The translations under genes were made by a program, and so were the position numbers. Below are positions 1-8,399 of a stretch of DNA of 40,905 bases, in pieces. Origin of the DNA: Anaerolineaceae bacterium UBA4890 (GTDB lineage Bacteria > Chloroflexota > Anaerolineae > Anaerolineales > Anaerolineaceae). The notes under the pieces are model-generated. The model worked only from the letters and a program-made list of their open reading frames with translations. It made no database searches and was not told the DNA's origin. The first letter of the stretch is position 1, and every line of letters begins with the position of its first letter. The DNA lies in contig DHCY01000036.1 in assembly GCA_002399085.1 (NCBI GenBank), positions 56,038-96,942 on the forward strand, in the 5' to 3' direction.

Positions 1-17
1 GAATCCGCTCCCCGCTA
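1..17 (+). tRNA. Possible 3' end of a tRNA gene, cut by the window
   Basis: The first bases can be read as the end of a tRNA: rest of the T loop (1-4), 3' side of the T stem (5-9), 3' side of the acceptor stem (10-16, CCCCGCT) and an A discriminator (17). The 5' partner would be AGCGGGG, which would suit an initiator-Met-like tRNA. An integrase gene starts within 100 bases, and tRNA 3' ends are the usual integration targets of such enzymes. The body of the gene lies outside the window, so this is an inference from about 17 bases. Confidence 0.33.
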
Positions 18-27
18 CTGAGAAGGA

Positions 28-55
28 ACCAGAGTACGCAATACTCTGGTTTTTT
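28..55 (+). terminator. Rho-independent terminator
   Basis: A perfect 9-bp stem (ACCAGAGTA / TACTCTGGT) with a 5-base loop is followed directly by TTTTT on the plus strand. It would end transcription entering from the left, probably from the tRNA-like gene at the edge, before the integrase gene begins. Confidence 0.8.
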
Positions 56-107
56 GTTGGCCGCGCGTACAGAGGTTGCCCACATTTTAGAATCGGAGGA
101 TTTTATT

Positions 108-1121
108 ATGAACCACTGTTCGCCGGGCTCAAAACACAAGCACACATCTATTTCGTTATCGAAAGCAATCGAGGGCTTCCTCACATTCAAGATTGCAGAA
201 GGTCTGAGTAAACGCACGATCGAATCCTATGAGCATACTTTAAGGCATTGGTATGACCAGGTAGGCGATATAAAGGTATCCCAAATCAAAACTTCGGACC
301 TGATAGCTTTCCTGGCTTGGATGAGAACCGAATATCAACCCAAAAGGTGGAATGGCAATACGGATCCACTTTCTGCCAAGTCGCTCAGGAATGTGTATGT
401 CTCTCTCCGGGCGTTGTTTGCCTGGCTTGAGAGAGAGTTCGGAATGGAGAATCCTGCTAAAACCATTCCCTCTCCCAAGTATCCGCAACACGTTATTCAG
501 ACTTTCTCTAAAGAGGAGATTGAAAAACTGATCAAATCCTGCGTCTATTCCAGAGAATCCCAACCTTATAATCGCAAGAGTTTTGTGATGCGTCGCCCAA
601 CAGCGAATCGCGACCAGGCACTGATCATGTTCTTGTTAGACACTGGCCTACGCGCGACGGAACTTTGTTCCTTATTGGTCGAGGATGTAGACCTCAAAAC
701 CGGTCAGGTCAATATCAAACATGGTGTTCCTGGCGGTGCGAAAGGTGGAAAAGGCAGGGTCACTTACTTAGGAAAAACCAGTAAGAAAGCACTCTGGCGA
801 TATCTCGCAAATAGAGAAGACGGTGATGAACCTGATGCACCTCTCTTCCTGAACAACAGCGATCGTGCTTTCAACAGAAATAGTCTAAGAATTCTGATCC
901 GGCGCTTGGGTGAGAGAGCCGATATTCCCCACGTCCATCCACACAAGTTCAGGCATACTTTTGCCATCACTTATCTGAGATCGGGCGGGGATGTCTTTAC
1001 CTTGCAACTCCTGCTTGGACACAGTTCACTGGATATGGTTCGGCACTACGCTCAAGTCGCTCAAAGCGATGTTGCCACCGCGCACCGCAAGGCCAGTCCT
1101 GTGGATAACTGGAGGCTCTAA
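108..1121 (+). CDS. Tyrosine recombinase (XerC/D-like integrase)
   Basis: Site-specific recombinase of about 337 residues that probably integrates and excises the element. The N-terminal half carries a SAM-like core-binding domain. The C-terminal catalytic domain shows the family residues: Arg in DTGLRATELCSL, Lys in GGKGRVTYLG, HxxR in HPHKFRH, His in LLGHSS and the nucleophilic Tyr in RHYAQV about 24 residues from the end. The frame is open back to a TTG at 54, but ATG 108 is chosen because CGGAGGA lies seven bases upstream. It is convergent with a second recombinase that ends 7 bp away. Its position next to a tRNA-like end suggests it is the integrase of the whole element. Confidence 0.9.
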   Translation: MNHCSPGSKHKHTSISLSKAIEGFLTFKIAEGLSKRTIESYEHTLRHWYDQVGDIKVSQIKTSDLIAFLAWMRTEYQPKRWNGNTDPLSAKSLRNVYVSLRALFAWLEREFGMENPAKTIPSPKYPQHVIQTFSKEEIEKLIKSCVYSRESQPYNRKSFVMRRPTANRDQALIMFLLDTGLRATELCSLLVEDVDLKTGQVNIKHGVPGGAKGGKGRVTYLGKTSKKALWRYLANREDGDEPDAPLFLNNSDRAFNRNSLRILIRRLGERADIPHVHPHKFRHTFAITYLRSGGDVFTLQLLLGHSSLDMVRHYAQVAQSDVATAHRKASPVDNWRL

Positions 1122-1128
1122 GGCACAT

Positions 1129-2223
1129 TCAACCGATCAACTTTTCCGCAATGAGCATTAAGGCTTGGCCAAGCTTTTCTTTGTCGAGGTTGCCCAGGTA
1201 GTTTTCAACCTGGTTGTCTGGGACAAGACTACTTTTGTTTGATAGGCCAGTGATGCGGGTCTTGACCTCTGAGGAGAGTAAGGGAGCATAGATGCCATCA
1301 GTGATCTCAAGGTTTTCGTGCATGAGATTCATGGAGACGGCTTTGTAATCTGCCAAGGTTTTGGCATGTAGTAGCCCGTAAACTGCATTGCCATGCCGAA
1401 ATTTGTGGGGAGACTTGTACTCCAGGTTTGCTTTGGCAAAGAGTTCTTTCAATCTGCGTCCTAAAGCATGTGCCCGGTTCTTACCTGGCTGCTCATGCGA
1501 GATGCTTTGTTCACCCCATAGATGGTGGATTGGGGCATACCATCGCGCATCGTCAGGTAATTCCTCCTCTACAAGTTCATGCCAGCGTTTGATCACCTTT
1601 ATAAGGTCTGGAACGTTGTAAAGGAAGGTGGTCGCTTTCTTGCCGTTCTTGGTACGAACGCCTAACTCTGGCCATTGATGGATGGTTAGATGGTCGAGGT
1701 CGATCGCCGCAATTGGGAGGGTTACGAAAGCACTCGCCCGCATACCGGATAAAAAGAGAAGAGCGGCTGCGGCCTGGTCTCTGATCGAGGCAAGATCACT
1801 ATCAGGAGCTAGAGGGTTTACCAGGCTGCGGACTTCCTCTTCAGTCACAAATACATTAACTTCCAATTTCTGAGGTTGGCGTATCAAACGCAAGCTCTCG
1901 ATCCATTCCAAGGGTATTGAATTCAATTCCCGCCCGTAGCTTCTTTTTGCCCAGAGGAAAAACCGTTTGCTGGTGTCCAAAATTTTCTTTTGCGTGGAAA
2001 GTGCCAGACACGAGTGATTGGACAAATCAGCTGACCTGGAAACATACTTTGGAAAAGCAGGCCTGATGCTGGATACTTTTGCGAAGTCGATCTCCCCAGC
2101 CCAAAGGAGCAGATGCCTGAGGTAGAAACGGTAACGTTCCACAGAGCTTTCACTCAGCTGCATCACCTCCTTCAGATAATCCAGGTACTTGGAAACCTTG
2201 ATAAAGTTTTGCCGTTCAAGCAT
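1129..2223 (-). CDS. Second tyrosine recombinase
   Basis: Phage-integrase family recombinase, 364 residues from the preferred start. It shows an N-terminal SAM-like domain and a catalytic domain with Arg in LSGMRASAFVTL, Lys in TKNGKKATTFLY, HxxR in HKFRHG, MHENLEIT in place of the usual LGH motif, and the Tyr in DGIYAPL. ATG 2223 is preferred over an upstream GTG (2253) because it has GAGGAA in front and overlaps the preceding gene by 8 bp (ATGCTTGA), a layout typical of coupled translation. It is only distantly similar to the recombinase at 108-1121 and lies in the place of int in a Tn916-like module (orf7-orf8-...-xis-int). Confidence 0.87.
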   Translation of the reverse strand: MLERQNFIKVSKYLDYLKEVMQLSESSVERYRFYLRHLLLWAGEIDFAKVSSIRPAFPKYVSRSADLSNHSCLALSTQKKILDTSKRFFLWAKRSYGRELNSIPLEWIESLRLIRQPQKLEVNVFVTEEEVRSLVNPLAPDSDLASIRDQAAAALLFLSGMRASAFVTLPIAAIDLDHLTIHQWPELGVRTKNGKKATTFLYNVPDLIKVIKRWHELVEEELPDDARWYAPIHHLWGEQSISHEQPGKNRAHALGRRLKELFAKANLEYKSPHKFRHGNAVYGLLHAKTLADYKAVSMNLMHENLEITDGIYAPLLSSEVKTRITGLSNKSSLVPDNQVENYLGNLDKEKLGQALMLIAEKLIG

Positions 2224-2602
2224 CTCTGATTCCTCGATTGACGATGCCTCCACAGACTGGGCAAGGCCCTCTTAGCCGCTTGAGGTTCCCTTTGACGGTT
2301 TGGATCTCTGGATTTTGAATGAGTATTTTTTGGTTGCAACGCAAGCAGTAGCCTTCGTCCCTGGCCATATTTCCTTTTGTTTTCACTGGTTTTTGATTTT
2401 TGACCCAAGCTGCAAAAAGTTCCCCATTTATCCAGACACGTCCCTGATCATCTTTTTCTGATGGCGCTCCTGCCGAAAGCCATCCCCTTAAGGTGTTATA
2501 GGGCAAGCCCAAGCTTGAAGACAATTCCTTTAGGGTGTACAGCATGGGCAAGAGTCCTGGAGCACGCACGATAACCTTATGTGGGATTTTTATTTTGATC
2601 AT
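2216..2602 (-). CDS. Small HTH protein with C-terminal zinc ribbon
   Basis: A 128-residue protein. Residues about 20-68 look like a MerR/excisionase-type helix-turn-helix (YTLKELSSSLGLPYNTLRGW, then a basic wing ending in WINGELFAAW). The C-terminal part has CLRC and CPVC pairs about 30 residues apart, which should bind one zinc. It overlaps the recombinase gene downstream by 8 bp, so the two are made together. By position it corresponds to xis in Tn916-type modules, so a recombination-directionality or DNA-architecture role is likely but inferred. An AAAGGG ribosome-binding site precedes ATG 2602. Confidence 0.65.
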   Translation of the reverse strand: MIKIKIPHKVIVRAPGLLPMLYTLKELSSSLGLPYNTLRGWLSAGAPSEKDDQGRVWINGELFAAWVKNQKPVKTKGNMARDEGYCLRCNQKILIQNPEIQTVKGNLKRLRGPCPVCGGIVNRGIRDA

Positions 2603-2760
2603 CTTGGCAGAACCCTTTCGATCTTTTTTGGAAAAGCTATCTTTCCTGAAAAAGTTATGATGTAGATCTCATTTCTATTAACTTAACAACGCGGTTTCCT
2701 GTTTTGCCAATAAGAGATTCGTCGTCGAGAGGATTAGAAAATAGTATTTTGGATTTGTTG

Positions 2761-2880
2761 AATCCGGACGGCTTTTGGCTTTGCCCACGGGAGTTTCACC
2801 CCTGTTCTCTTAAGACAGCTCCACCCATTGCCTGCGGCGAATCTACGCTCGGACTGTGGCTATAGAGGCGTTTCTCTTCC
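2761..2880 (-). ncRNA. Candidate structured RNA of unknown class
   Basis: The 2603-3189 interval contains no convincing protein gene. Read on the minus strand, 2880-2761 has closely spaced short hairpins: CTGT/ACAG (2815-2818 with 2802-2805), a GGG-loop-CCC hairpin (about 2789-2801) and GGC-AAA-GCC (2777-2785), with purine-rich joints such as GTGAAAC and GGCAAAGCC. This texture is typical of a large folded RNA, for example IscB-associated (HEARO/omega) RNA or a group II intron remnant. I cannot assign it to any class, and no associated nuclease or reverse transcriptase gene is present. The rest of the interval holds a weak plus-strand hairpin with a T run (3009-3034) and very short ORFs only. 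Confidence 0.3.
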
Positions 2881-3189
2881 CCAACACATTGATCGACTTG
2901 CCATATCGACCAAATCACTTGGATGGGTATCGCTCGTTCAATTTGAAGTCATCGCGCATCAGTGATTACCTGTGCTGGGTTGGTTGTTTCCGGATTCTTG
3001 TATGACATCCAGGCATTATCCTCCTGGCGTTTTTGTTAAGGTGCATTTACTGCATCGTTTGGTTTTTTAGACACCCTCCCAAGATTGGGTGATCTCAAAT
3101 CAATTCGGTTTCTCCATTGAGCAGATGAACCTTCTCCACCATATCATGGGGCGAAACCTACGTAACGGAAGCATCCAACTTCAAGCCAC

Positions 3190-3477
3190 TTATTCATTTA
3201 TTCCCTTCGTTTTAGAATAGTCAATCTTGAAAAGTATGACTGCCTGCATCAATTTTGAAGTCAAACGATCCTTGATATCCATATCTGTGCCGTAGAAGGG
3301 ATTCCCATCGTCATCACAGAAGAGCCTTCTTGATAAGAAGTTGATTTGCCGCTCAAAATGTGCCAAAACAGTCTCCATGGCGTCGTAATTTCCTGAAACC
3401 GCCTGTACAATTGTTTCGTAAGGCAGGAGTCCTCGGAGTTCTGAGTAATCCGTCTTTTCAAGTACATAGATCATCAT
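3190..3477 (-). CDS. Tn916 Orf8-like HTH regulator
   Basis: A 95-residue protein resembling the HTH_16 family found beside the sigma-like Orf7 in Tn916-type conjugative elements. The signature is LLPYETIVQAVSGNYDAMET, followed by a helix bearing paired arginines (LSRRLF), an acidic DDDGNPFYG stretch and DIKDRLTSKLMQAV. Such proteins are thought to take part in transcriptional control of conjugative transfer. The start overlaps the upstream gene by 20 bp (tandem ATGs at 3477 and 3474), so the two are co-translated. It marks this side of the window as an ICE regulatory module. Confidence 0.72.
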   Translation of the reverse strand: MMIYVLEKTDYSELRGLLPYETIVQAVSGNYDAMETVLAHFERQINFLSRRLFCDDDGNPFYGTDMDIKDRLTSKLMQAVILFKIDYSKTKGINE

Positions 3478-3877
3478 AGGCCTCTAAAAACTGTCTCAAT
3501 AGAACGAGGGCCCGGCTCCTTTTGTTTTGGATCGTGCTCCGGGGTATATTTTTTCGTATTCCGATGGACTTGTCATTCAAGTCATAGAAGTAATAGAGTA
3601 AGACCACATCTCTGAGATCCTCGGAAAGCGTGAGTATTCCTTTCGATAGAATTTCGGAGGAAATCTCGATCTTCTGGCCTTCTAATTCAAAAATGTTTTT
3701 TGCTCCATCCTGCTTTCCAACACCTTTTTCTAGTTTGGTGTTGTCAAAATAGGTTAATTCCGTCGCGTGACGACGATTCATTGCCATGTAGGCGTTGCAG
3801 GCTTCATTTCTGAGGGTTTTCTTGCAATATCCATTAAAGGATCGACATACATCTATTTGGCTTTTTTCATCTGTCAT
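3458..3877 (-). CDS. Tn916 Orf7-like sigma-70-family regulator
   Basis: A 139-residue protein resembling sigma-like Orf7 of Tn916 elements. The C-terminal half carries a region-4-like helix-turn-helix: LSEDLRDVVLLYYFYDLNDK, then IGIRKNIPRSTIQNKRSRAL. In Tn916 the Orf7/Orf8 pair controls transcription of transfer genes; the same role is inferred here. ATG 3877 is chosen over an upstream TTG (3898) because GGAGGTGA stands just before it. The 289 bases upstream (3878-4166) contain a small palindrome (4109-4121) and no gene. Confidence 0.72.
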   Translation of the reverse strand: MTDEKSQIDVCRSFNGYCKKTLRNEACNAYMAMNRRHATELTYFDNTKLEKGVGKQDGAKNIFELEGQKIEISSEILSKGILTLSEDLRDVVLLYYFYDLNDKSIGIRKNIPRSTIQNKRSRALVLLRQFLEAYDDLCT

Positions 3878-4166
3878 CGCTTCACCTCCGAAAAGCAATT
3901 AGTGGGAAGTGGATGCTTTCCTGTTAACTAAAACAATCGGGATGGGAAATTTGCCAATGCCAATTTTAAAAACTGACAATGGACAAAAAAGACCAACAAG
4001 AATTGGCCTTTAGCACTACTACATTTAATCTTTTATTGAGGAATCTATATTAGCTATTAAAAAAACAGAATCAGCATAGCCAGGGATGAAGCATAGGCTG
4101 TTTTCGTCGTTGTTCAACAACTATTGAGTTCGTGATTCAATTCACCTTGCCAAAGAGAAACCGAGA

Positions 4167-5186
4167 TCAAGGAGTGGCAAGAAATTCTTCCAGCCGCAGG
4201 CTTGCCTCATCGTAACGGGCTTGTTCCTCTGCGGGTAATTCTGGAAACCATGTAATATTATCCAACGCGTTAGGTTCACTATACGAGTCAGAGTTTCCGC
4301 TAAGATAGTACCAGGTATAAGAATGCATGATCTGCCCACCGTTATCGAGATTGAAATAGAGCAAACGATCTTCAGATTGGAGTCTTTCGCCCGTATCGGT
4401 CCTGGGCAGAGTTCCCCCGTGCTTGACTTTTTCCTCGAGGACAAGCACTTGCTTGCCATCCAGTTGCTCAAACCAGACTGCAAATGAATGTTCCCGTGTA
4501 TTCCCGGTTGGCTCTATTTCCAAAGGGTTTTCCTGGAGAAAAAGCAGCCAGGATAAACGATCATCCCCAAATTGCATCTCGGATACATCTTCGTTGAGGA
4601 TCAGATCAGGATTGATCAGATTGGTTCCCGGAGGCTCACGGAAAGAAAAGGAAGGTTTCCTGAACCTGTAGTCATCCAAGGTTTCAGTGATTGCTCCATC
4701 TCCTTGCTTTCCATCGCTTGTCAAAATGCTTAGAATTGCCACGACTCCATCCGCGTACACTCCCGGAATATCGTAATATTGAAAAAACTGATCGAAATTG
4801 ACCGTAGCCGGATCATTAATATGCATCCAGGTCACCCTCCGGTTGAGATCTTCATAAGTCCCCAACCTTTCGTCAAATTTGTACCATCCGACTTTGTCAA
4901 ATTGCGCGACGAACCGATCAAGCAAGGTTTGAAGAATGGTCTTGATGACCTCCTTGTCTTGGCTCGGGTTTTGGGCTGTGAGTGTGTTCTGCCATAGCTC
5001 AAAATCACTCAGTGTTGTTTCTACTTGGTTCCGTGTTATCTCAGGTAATGGGGTTAATTGGGGAGCAACGGTAGACTCACCGACAGCAGACAGTGTTTCG
5101 GTGGGGACGGGGGTATAGGACTGCCGGTTGCAACCCATCAGTGTAAACAAAATCAGGCACCCCAAGATCATTTTTTTGAGGTTCAT
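4167..5186 (-). CDS. Secreted lipoprotein of unknown function
   Basis: A 339-residue protein with a lipoprotein signal peptide: positively charged start, hydrophobic core and lipobox LMGC with the lipidated Cys at about residue 19. A Thr/Pro/Glu-rich linker (SYTPVPTETL...) and a soluble domain with many Trp, Tyr and Asp residues follow. I do not recognise the family. It is the last gene of the ECF sigma/ABC operon, 12 bp after the ATPase gene, so it may be the extracellular partner or client of that transporter. Downstream (minus strand) a T run occurs near 4060 without a clean hairpin. Confidence 0.6.
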   Translation of the reverse strand: MNLKKMILGCLILFTLMGCNRQSYTPVPTETLSAVGESTVAPQLTPLPEITRNQVETTLSDFELWQNTLTAQNPSQDKEVIKTILQTLLDRFVAQFDKVGWYKFDERLGTYEDLNRRVTWMHINDPATVNFDQFFQYYDIPGVYADGVVAILSILTSDGKQGDGAITETLDDYRFRKPSFSFREPPGTNLINPDLILNEDVSEMQFGDDRLSWLLFLQENPLEIEPTGNTREHSFAVWFEQLDGKQVLVLEEKVKHGGTLPRTDTGERLQSEDRLLYFNLDNGGQIMHSYTWYYLSGNSDSYSEPNALDNITWFPELPAEEQARYDEASLRLEEFLATP

Positions 5187-5198
5187 AAAAACGCCTTT

Positions 5199-5843
5199 CT
5201 AAATTCTTCGGAGCTGTCCACCAGCCATCTCATAAGCCTGGTCACAGAACTTAGCGATTTCTTCCTTGCTATGGCTGGTAATCAGAATAGTCTTTCCCTG
5301 ATTTTGCAACTCATGTATTAGGTCATGGAACCAATCCTGCCCGGCAAAATCGAGACCGGTAGTTGGTTCGTCTAACATCAAAAGTTTCGGATCTTCCATC
5401 AGTGCCTGCGCGATCCCAAGGCGCTGGCGCATACCGGTCGAATACGTCCGTACAGGGCGTTTATCCATCGGTTCCAAACCCACCAGACGGATCACCTCAT
5501 CAATCCGCTCCTTGCTGATGGTGTTGCTGACCATTGCCAGGAGCAGCAGGTTGTTCCGGGCAGTCTCGGTAAGCAGCAAGCCGGAGTTATCAAAGTGAAC
5601 ACCAGTATTGACAGGGAACTCGTTTTTTCGGTCAAGAGTGGTACCAAAAATGGTCACACTGCCGTTGTCCGGTAATACCAAACCGGCTAAAACGCGCATG
5701 AAGACGGATTTGCCGCTGCCATTCGTTCCGCATATCGCGACAATTTGATTCTCCGAAAGGTTGAAGTCAAGGTCGCGCAAGACCTCCTTTTGCTTGAATG
5801 TCTTGCTGATCTTGCTGGCTGTAAGGATGGTAGTATCGGTCAT
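5199..5843 (-). CDS. ABC transporter ATP-binding protein
   Basis: A 214-residue ATPase subunit, short but complete. It shows Walker A GTNGSGKS (39-46), the signature STGMRQRLGIAQ (from 135), Walker B LLMLDEP (154-160) and an H-loop ITSHS near the end. The signature variant and size are typical of ABC-2-type exporters. It lies 11 bp downstream of the permease gene and should form one transporter with it at the membrane. The substrate cannot be told from sequence; drug, peptide or lipid export is usual for this type. Confidence 0.9.
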   Translation of the reverse strand: MTDTTILTASKISKTFKQKEVLRDLDFNLSENQIVAICGTNGSGKSVFMRVLAGLVLPDNGSVTIFGTTLDRKNEFPVNTGVHFDNSGLLLTETARNNLLLLAMVSNTISKERIDEVIRLVGLEPMDKRPVRTYSTGMRQRLGIAQALMEDPKLLMLDEPTTGLDFAGQDWFHDLIHELQNQGKTILITSHSKEEIAKFCDQAYEMAGGQLRRI

Positions 5844-5854
5844 CAGTTTGTCCT

Positions 5855-7645
5855 CTAATCGGCATCGGGGTGGCTGAGATAATCCTGCTTGCGGTAAGCC
5901 AACCAGGTGAGGGGCAGCAGAACGATAAGCCAGATAAGCCAGGTGTAAATGGAAGTGTAGGTTTGGTCCAGGTTGCGTAAAACGAAAGGATAAAAACGCA
6001 TGACCAGATTGCGGATGATAGGCACATATTGAAAAAACGGGGGCAGGTTCAAGAAAATCGATGCCAGTGGCAGGCTGGAAATCAATAAAATTTCAACAAT
6101 GAAATAGCCGATCAACCTGCGTTGGGTGAGCGTATTGATCAAGAGCACCAAGAGGCTCATACTGAAGAAACCAAGCGTGGACATCCCGAAAACCGTTGCG
6201 AATACCAAGGCGTGATTTGGCGGGTCTACCAGATACCCAACCAGGTTGATATGTTCGAAGCTCAGGCGCATGACGCTCCATTGGGTTGAGAAGGGTAATC
6301 CAAGCAGCCTGCCTGTTAGGTGGATAACGATGAATATGAGCAGGCCGTAAGCAATGGCAGCCAGTAAAAGAAATCCCAAATGCGCCAGCCAGCTGCGCCA
6401 GCGGGCACCCAGACGCTTAATGGAAAGCTGGCCGAAAGCGGTTTGCGGTTGCAGGTTGCTGACCATAAAGAGGAAAAGGTTGGCGGTCACCAGCGCCATC
6501 GCCCAAGGGTCGCCTATTGTGCGGAAGTAAAGGTCCCAGGTGTTTGGGGGAGCGTTGCCAGCCTCAGCCGTAAACACCTGTGGTAATTGCAGTTTCATCC
6601 AGCCCAACATCACACCACTGAGCACTGCCATCATGACCACGATCACAATGATTTGGACAGGCCGTATGTGGATATTCAGTTGCGTGCGGAAGTAATTGCC
6701 CCACTTGCTGCCCCGTTGTAAACGGCTCTCTTTGATCGGAAAGTTTTGCAATCTGGCAGGGATCAGCTTTGTCAGGTCAAGTGGATGGGCGCTTTTCTTT
6801 TGAGGCAAAAGGCTGTTTTCCAACACTTGCTGACGCTTGCCGAACAAGACGATGATTGCAAGCGAAATCAGCAATAAGGAGGCTGGAAGAATGAACAACC
6901 TAGGCATCTCATTGGTGGTTTCAAAGGCATGTGAAGGGCTGAAATTGGGCGTGAGCAAAACCTCAGAAGGCGCCAGGTACCAGGGAATCAACTTTGCCCG
7001 GTTGGCAAAATATTGCAGCAGGCTTGCCAACAGAAAGGGCAGACTCAAGGCAACAAAGCGGTGATTCACCAGCAATGTAGATGCCATCCCCAGGGTGGCA
7101 AATAGAGCGCCGATAAAAAAAACCACTCCGGCCACAAGCAGAATAAAAAGGTCTGGACTGTTTTGGAAAAGGTGGACAAGCTCCTGCATTTCGTAGGGGC
7201 GTCCATCAACCGTGTTGAGCGCCGGGTGGTTGATCGGGTTTTGGTTGGTGAGCGTTGTGAATGCGTAAAGCAATAACAACGGCAGGATGGCTGCCAGAGC
7301 CCCGGCAAAAGCATTGGCAATAAATTTGGCAGACATCACCTTCTTGAACGTCTGCCTGACGGCAAGCCTCTCCAGGTACCCTTGTTTGCGATCACTCGAA
7401 AGCGAATCTGCAAAGGGGAAGCAGGCAATTAGGGGTAGCATTTGAAAATAGAAACTGTGGTTGTAGGCAAGGTACCACTGGTCTACGAATGATTTTTCTT
7501 CCGGATAATGGCTGGCATAGTTTAAGCCTAAACCAAGCAGCAGCATACCTAATAGAAGGGCAATTATGAACCCTCGCGAGCGCGTCGCACGTTTAAGCTC
7601 CGAGATGAAAGTATTTGAGAAGTTTGCTGTTGGTTTTATCATCAT
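5855..7645 (-). CDS. ABC-2-type permease, about 12 membrane spans
   Basis: A 596-residue integral membrane protein with two similar-looking halves, each starting with a charged amphipathic stretch and a hydrophobic span (RSRGFIIALLLGMLLLGLGL near residue 30; PVQIIVIVVMMAVLSGVML near 330). Long loops follow the first span of each half, the usual ABC-2 topology. It appears to be a fused double permease that would pair with two copies of the ATPase encoded just downstream. The gene begins 16 bp after the DUF4367 gene, within the sigma-controlled operon. Confidence 0.8.
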   Translation of the reverse strand: MMIKPTANFSNTFISELKRATRSRGFIIALLLGMLLLGLGLNYASHYPEEKSFVDQWYLAYNHSFYFQMLPLIACFPFADSLSSDRKQGYLERLAVRQTFKKVMSAKFIANAFAGALAAILPLLLLYAFTTLTNQNPINHPALNTVDGRPYEMQELVHLFQNSPDLFILLVAGVVFFIGALFATLGMASTLLVNHRFVALSLPFLLASLLQYFANRAKLIPWYLAPSEVLLTPNFSPSHAFETTNEMPRLFILPASLLLISLAIIVLFGKRQQVLENSLLPQKKSAHPLDLTKLIPARLQNFPIKESRLQRGSKWGNYFRTQLNIHIRPVQIIVIVVMMAVLSGVMLGWMKLQLPQVFTAEAGNAPPNTWDLYFRTIGDPWAMALVTANLFLFMVSNLQPQTAFGQLSIKRLGARWRSWLAHLGFLLLAAIAYGLLIFIVIHLTGRLLGLPFSTQWSVMRLSFEHINLVGYLVDPPNHALVFATVFGMSTLGFFSMSLLVLLINTLTQRRLIGYFIVEILLISSLPLASIFLNLPPFFQYVPIIRNLVMRFYPFVLRNLDQTYTSIYTWLIWLIVLLPLTWLAYRKQDYLSHPDAD

Positions 7646-7661
7646 TTCGTCTTGTCCAAAC

Positions 7662-8399
7662 TCAACGATTACTGATCACTCCTGCTGCTATCTGAAAAGC
7701 TTCCTGGCGGGAAAGCGTGGTCCTCAAAATGATTAATCGATCTGATTGATTCCAAATCAGTGTAGTGAAACCATTCTTCAGTTGATACCTTACCTCAATG
7801 CCTTCGACGATTTGTACACCTTGTTCTTCCAAATCCTCATTGTCCATGTTGACCGTCGTGTCAGAGCCCAGAATCTGGAGCTTGACCTCATTTCCACCGG
7901 TTCCTGTGAACGCATACACACCTCCACTGATACTATATTGGAAGGTTAACAGCTTCATGCCATCGGGTAGATAGGTGGGGTAAAAAGCTCCTCCCGGAAC
8001 AAAATCCTGCAAGGTTTGGCTGTTTTGTGAAGCACCCTCCTCACCCTCCAAGTAATAAGTAGCATAGATTGGGTTGGCTTCAATAACGAGCTTGGTGATC
8101 CAGTTACGAGCTGCAGAAACATTCGGGGTGATCGCAAAAAAGAGAATGAGCGCAATGACAACAAAGGCTGACACTCTTGAGAAAGCCAGAAAATACCGAT
8201 TAGAGAATAGTGAGCGCTTGGGTTTATTATGGTCAGCCCATATTATTTGCTTGATCTCGGCATTGAACTTAGCGGAAGGCTGATAGGTTTCGTCCTTGGC
8301 GTCTTCTATGTATTCCGCCCCTTTGGTTTCGGCTGCAATCAGGACGCCTTCCCGGATATTCTTATCGAACGCTATACTTCTCTTGTTATCGTTCTTCAC
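7662..8399 (-). CDS. DUF4367-type membrane protein, probable anti-sigma factor
   Basis: A 245-residue protein with a cytoplasmic N-terminal part (1-65), one membrane span (about 68-90, VSAFVVIALILFFAI) and an extracellular C-terminal domain of the DUF4367 type (PTYLPDGMKLLTFQYSISGG ... LIWNQSDRLIILRTTLSRQE). Such proteins often sit beside ECF sigma genes and act as their membrane-bound antagonists or sensors. Here the start overlaps the sigma gene by 14 bp, which supports that pairing. No zinc-binding anti-sigma motif (HxxxCxxC) is visible in the N-terminal part. Confidence 0.7.
   Translation of the reverse strand: MKNDNKRSIAFDKNIREGVLIAAETKGAEYIEDAKDETYQPSAKFNAEIKQIIWADHNKPKRSLFSNRYFLAFSRVSAFVVIALILFFAITPNVSAARNWITKLVIEANPIYATYYLEGEEGASQNSQTLQDFVPGGAFYPTYLPDGMKLLTFQYSISGGVYAFTGTGGNEVKLQILGSDTTVNMDNEDLEEQGVQIVEGIEVRYQLKNGFTTLIWNQSDRLIILRTTLSRQEAFQIAAGVISNR

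Noticed and set aside
2950..3025. Very short ORFs (15 and 19 codons) behind AGGAGG on the minus strand
   Set aside because: Too short to support as genes. They could be leader peptides, but no attenuator-like structure linked to them could be made out.
3009..3034. Plus-strand terminator CCAGG...CCTGG-CGTTTTT
   Set aside because: Only a 5-bp stem, and no plus-strand gene precedes it.
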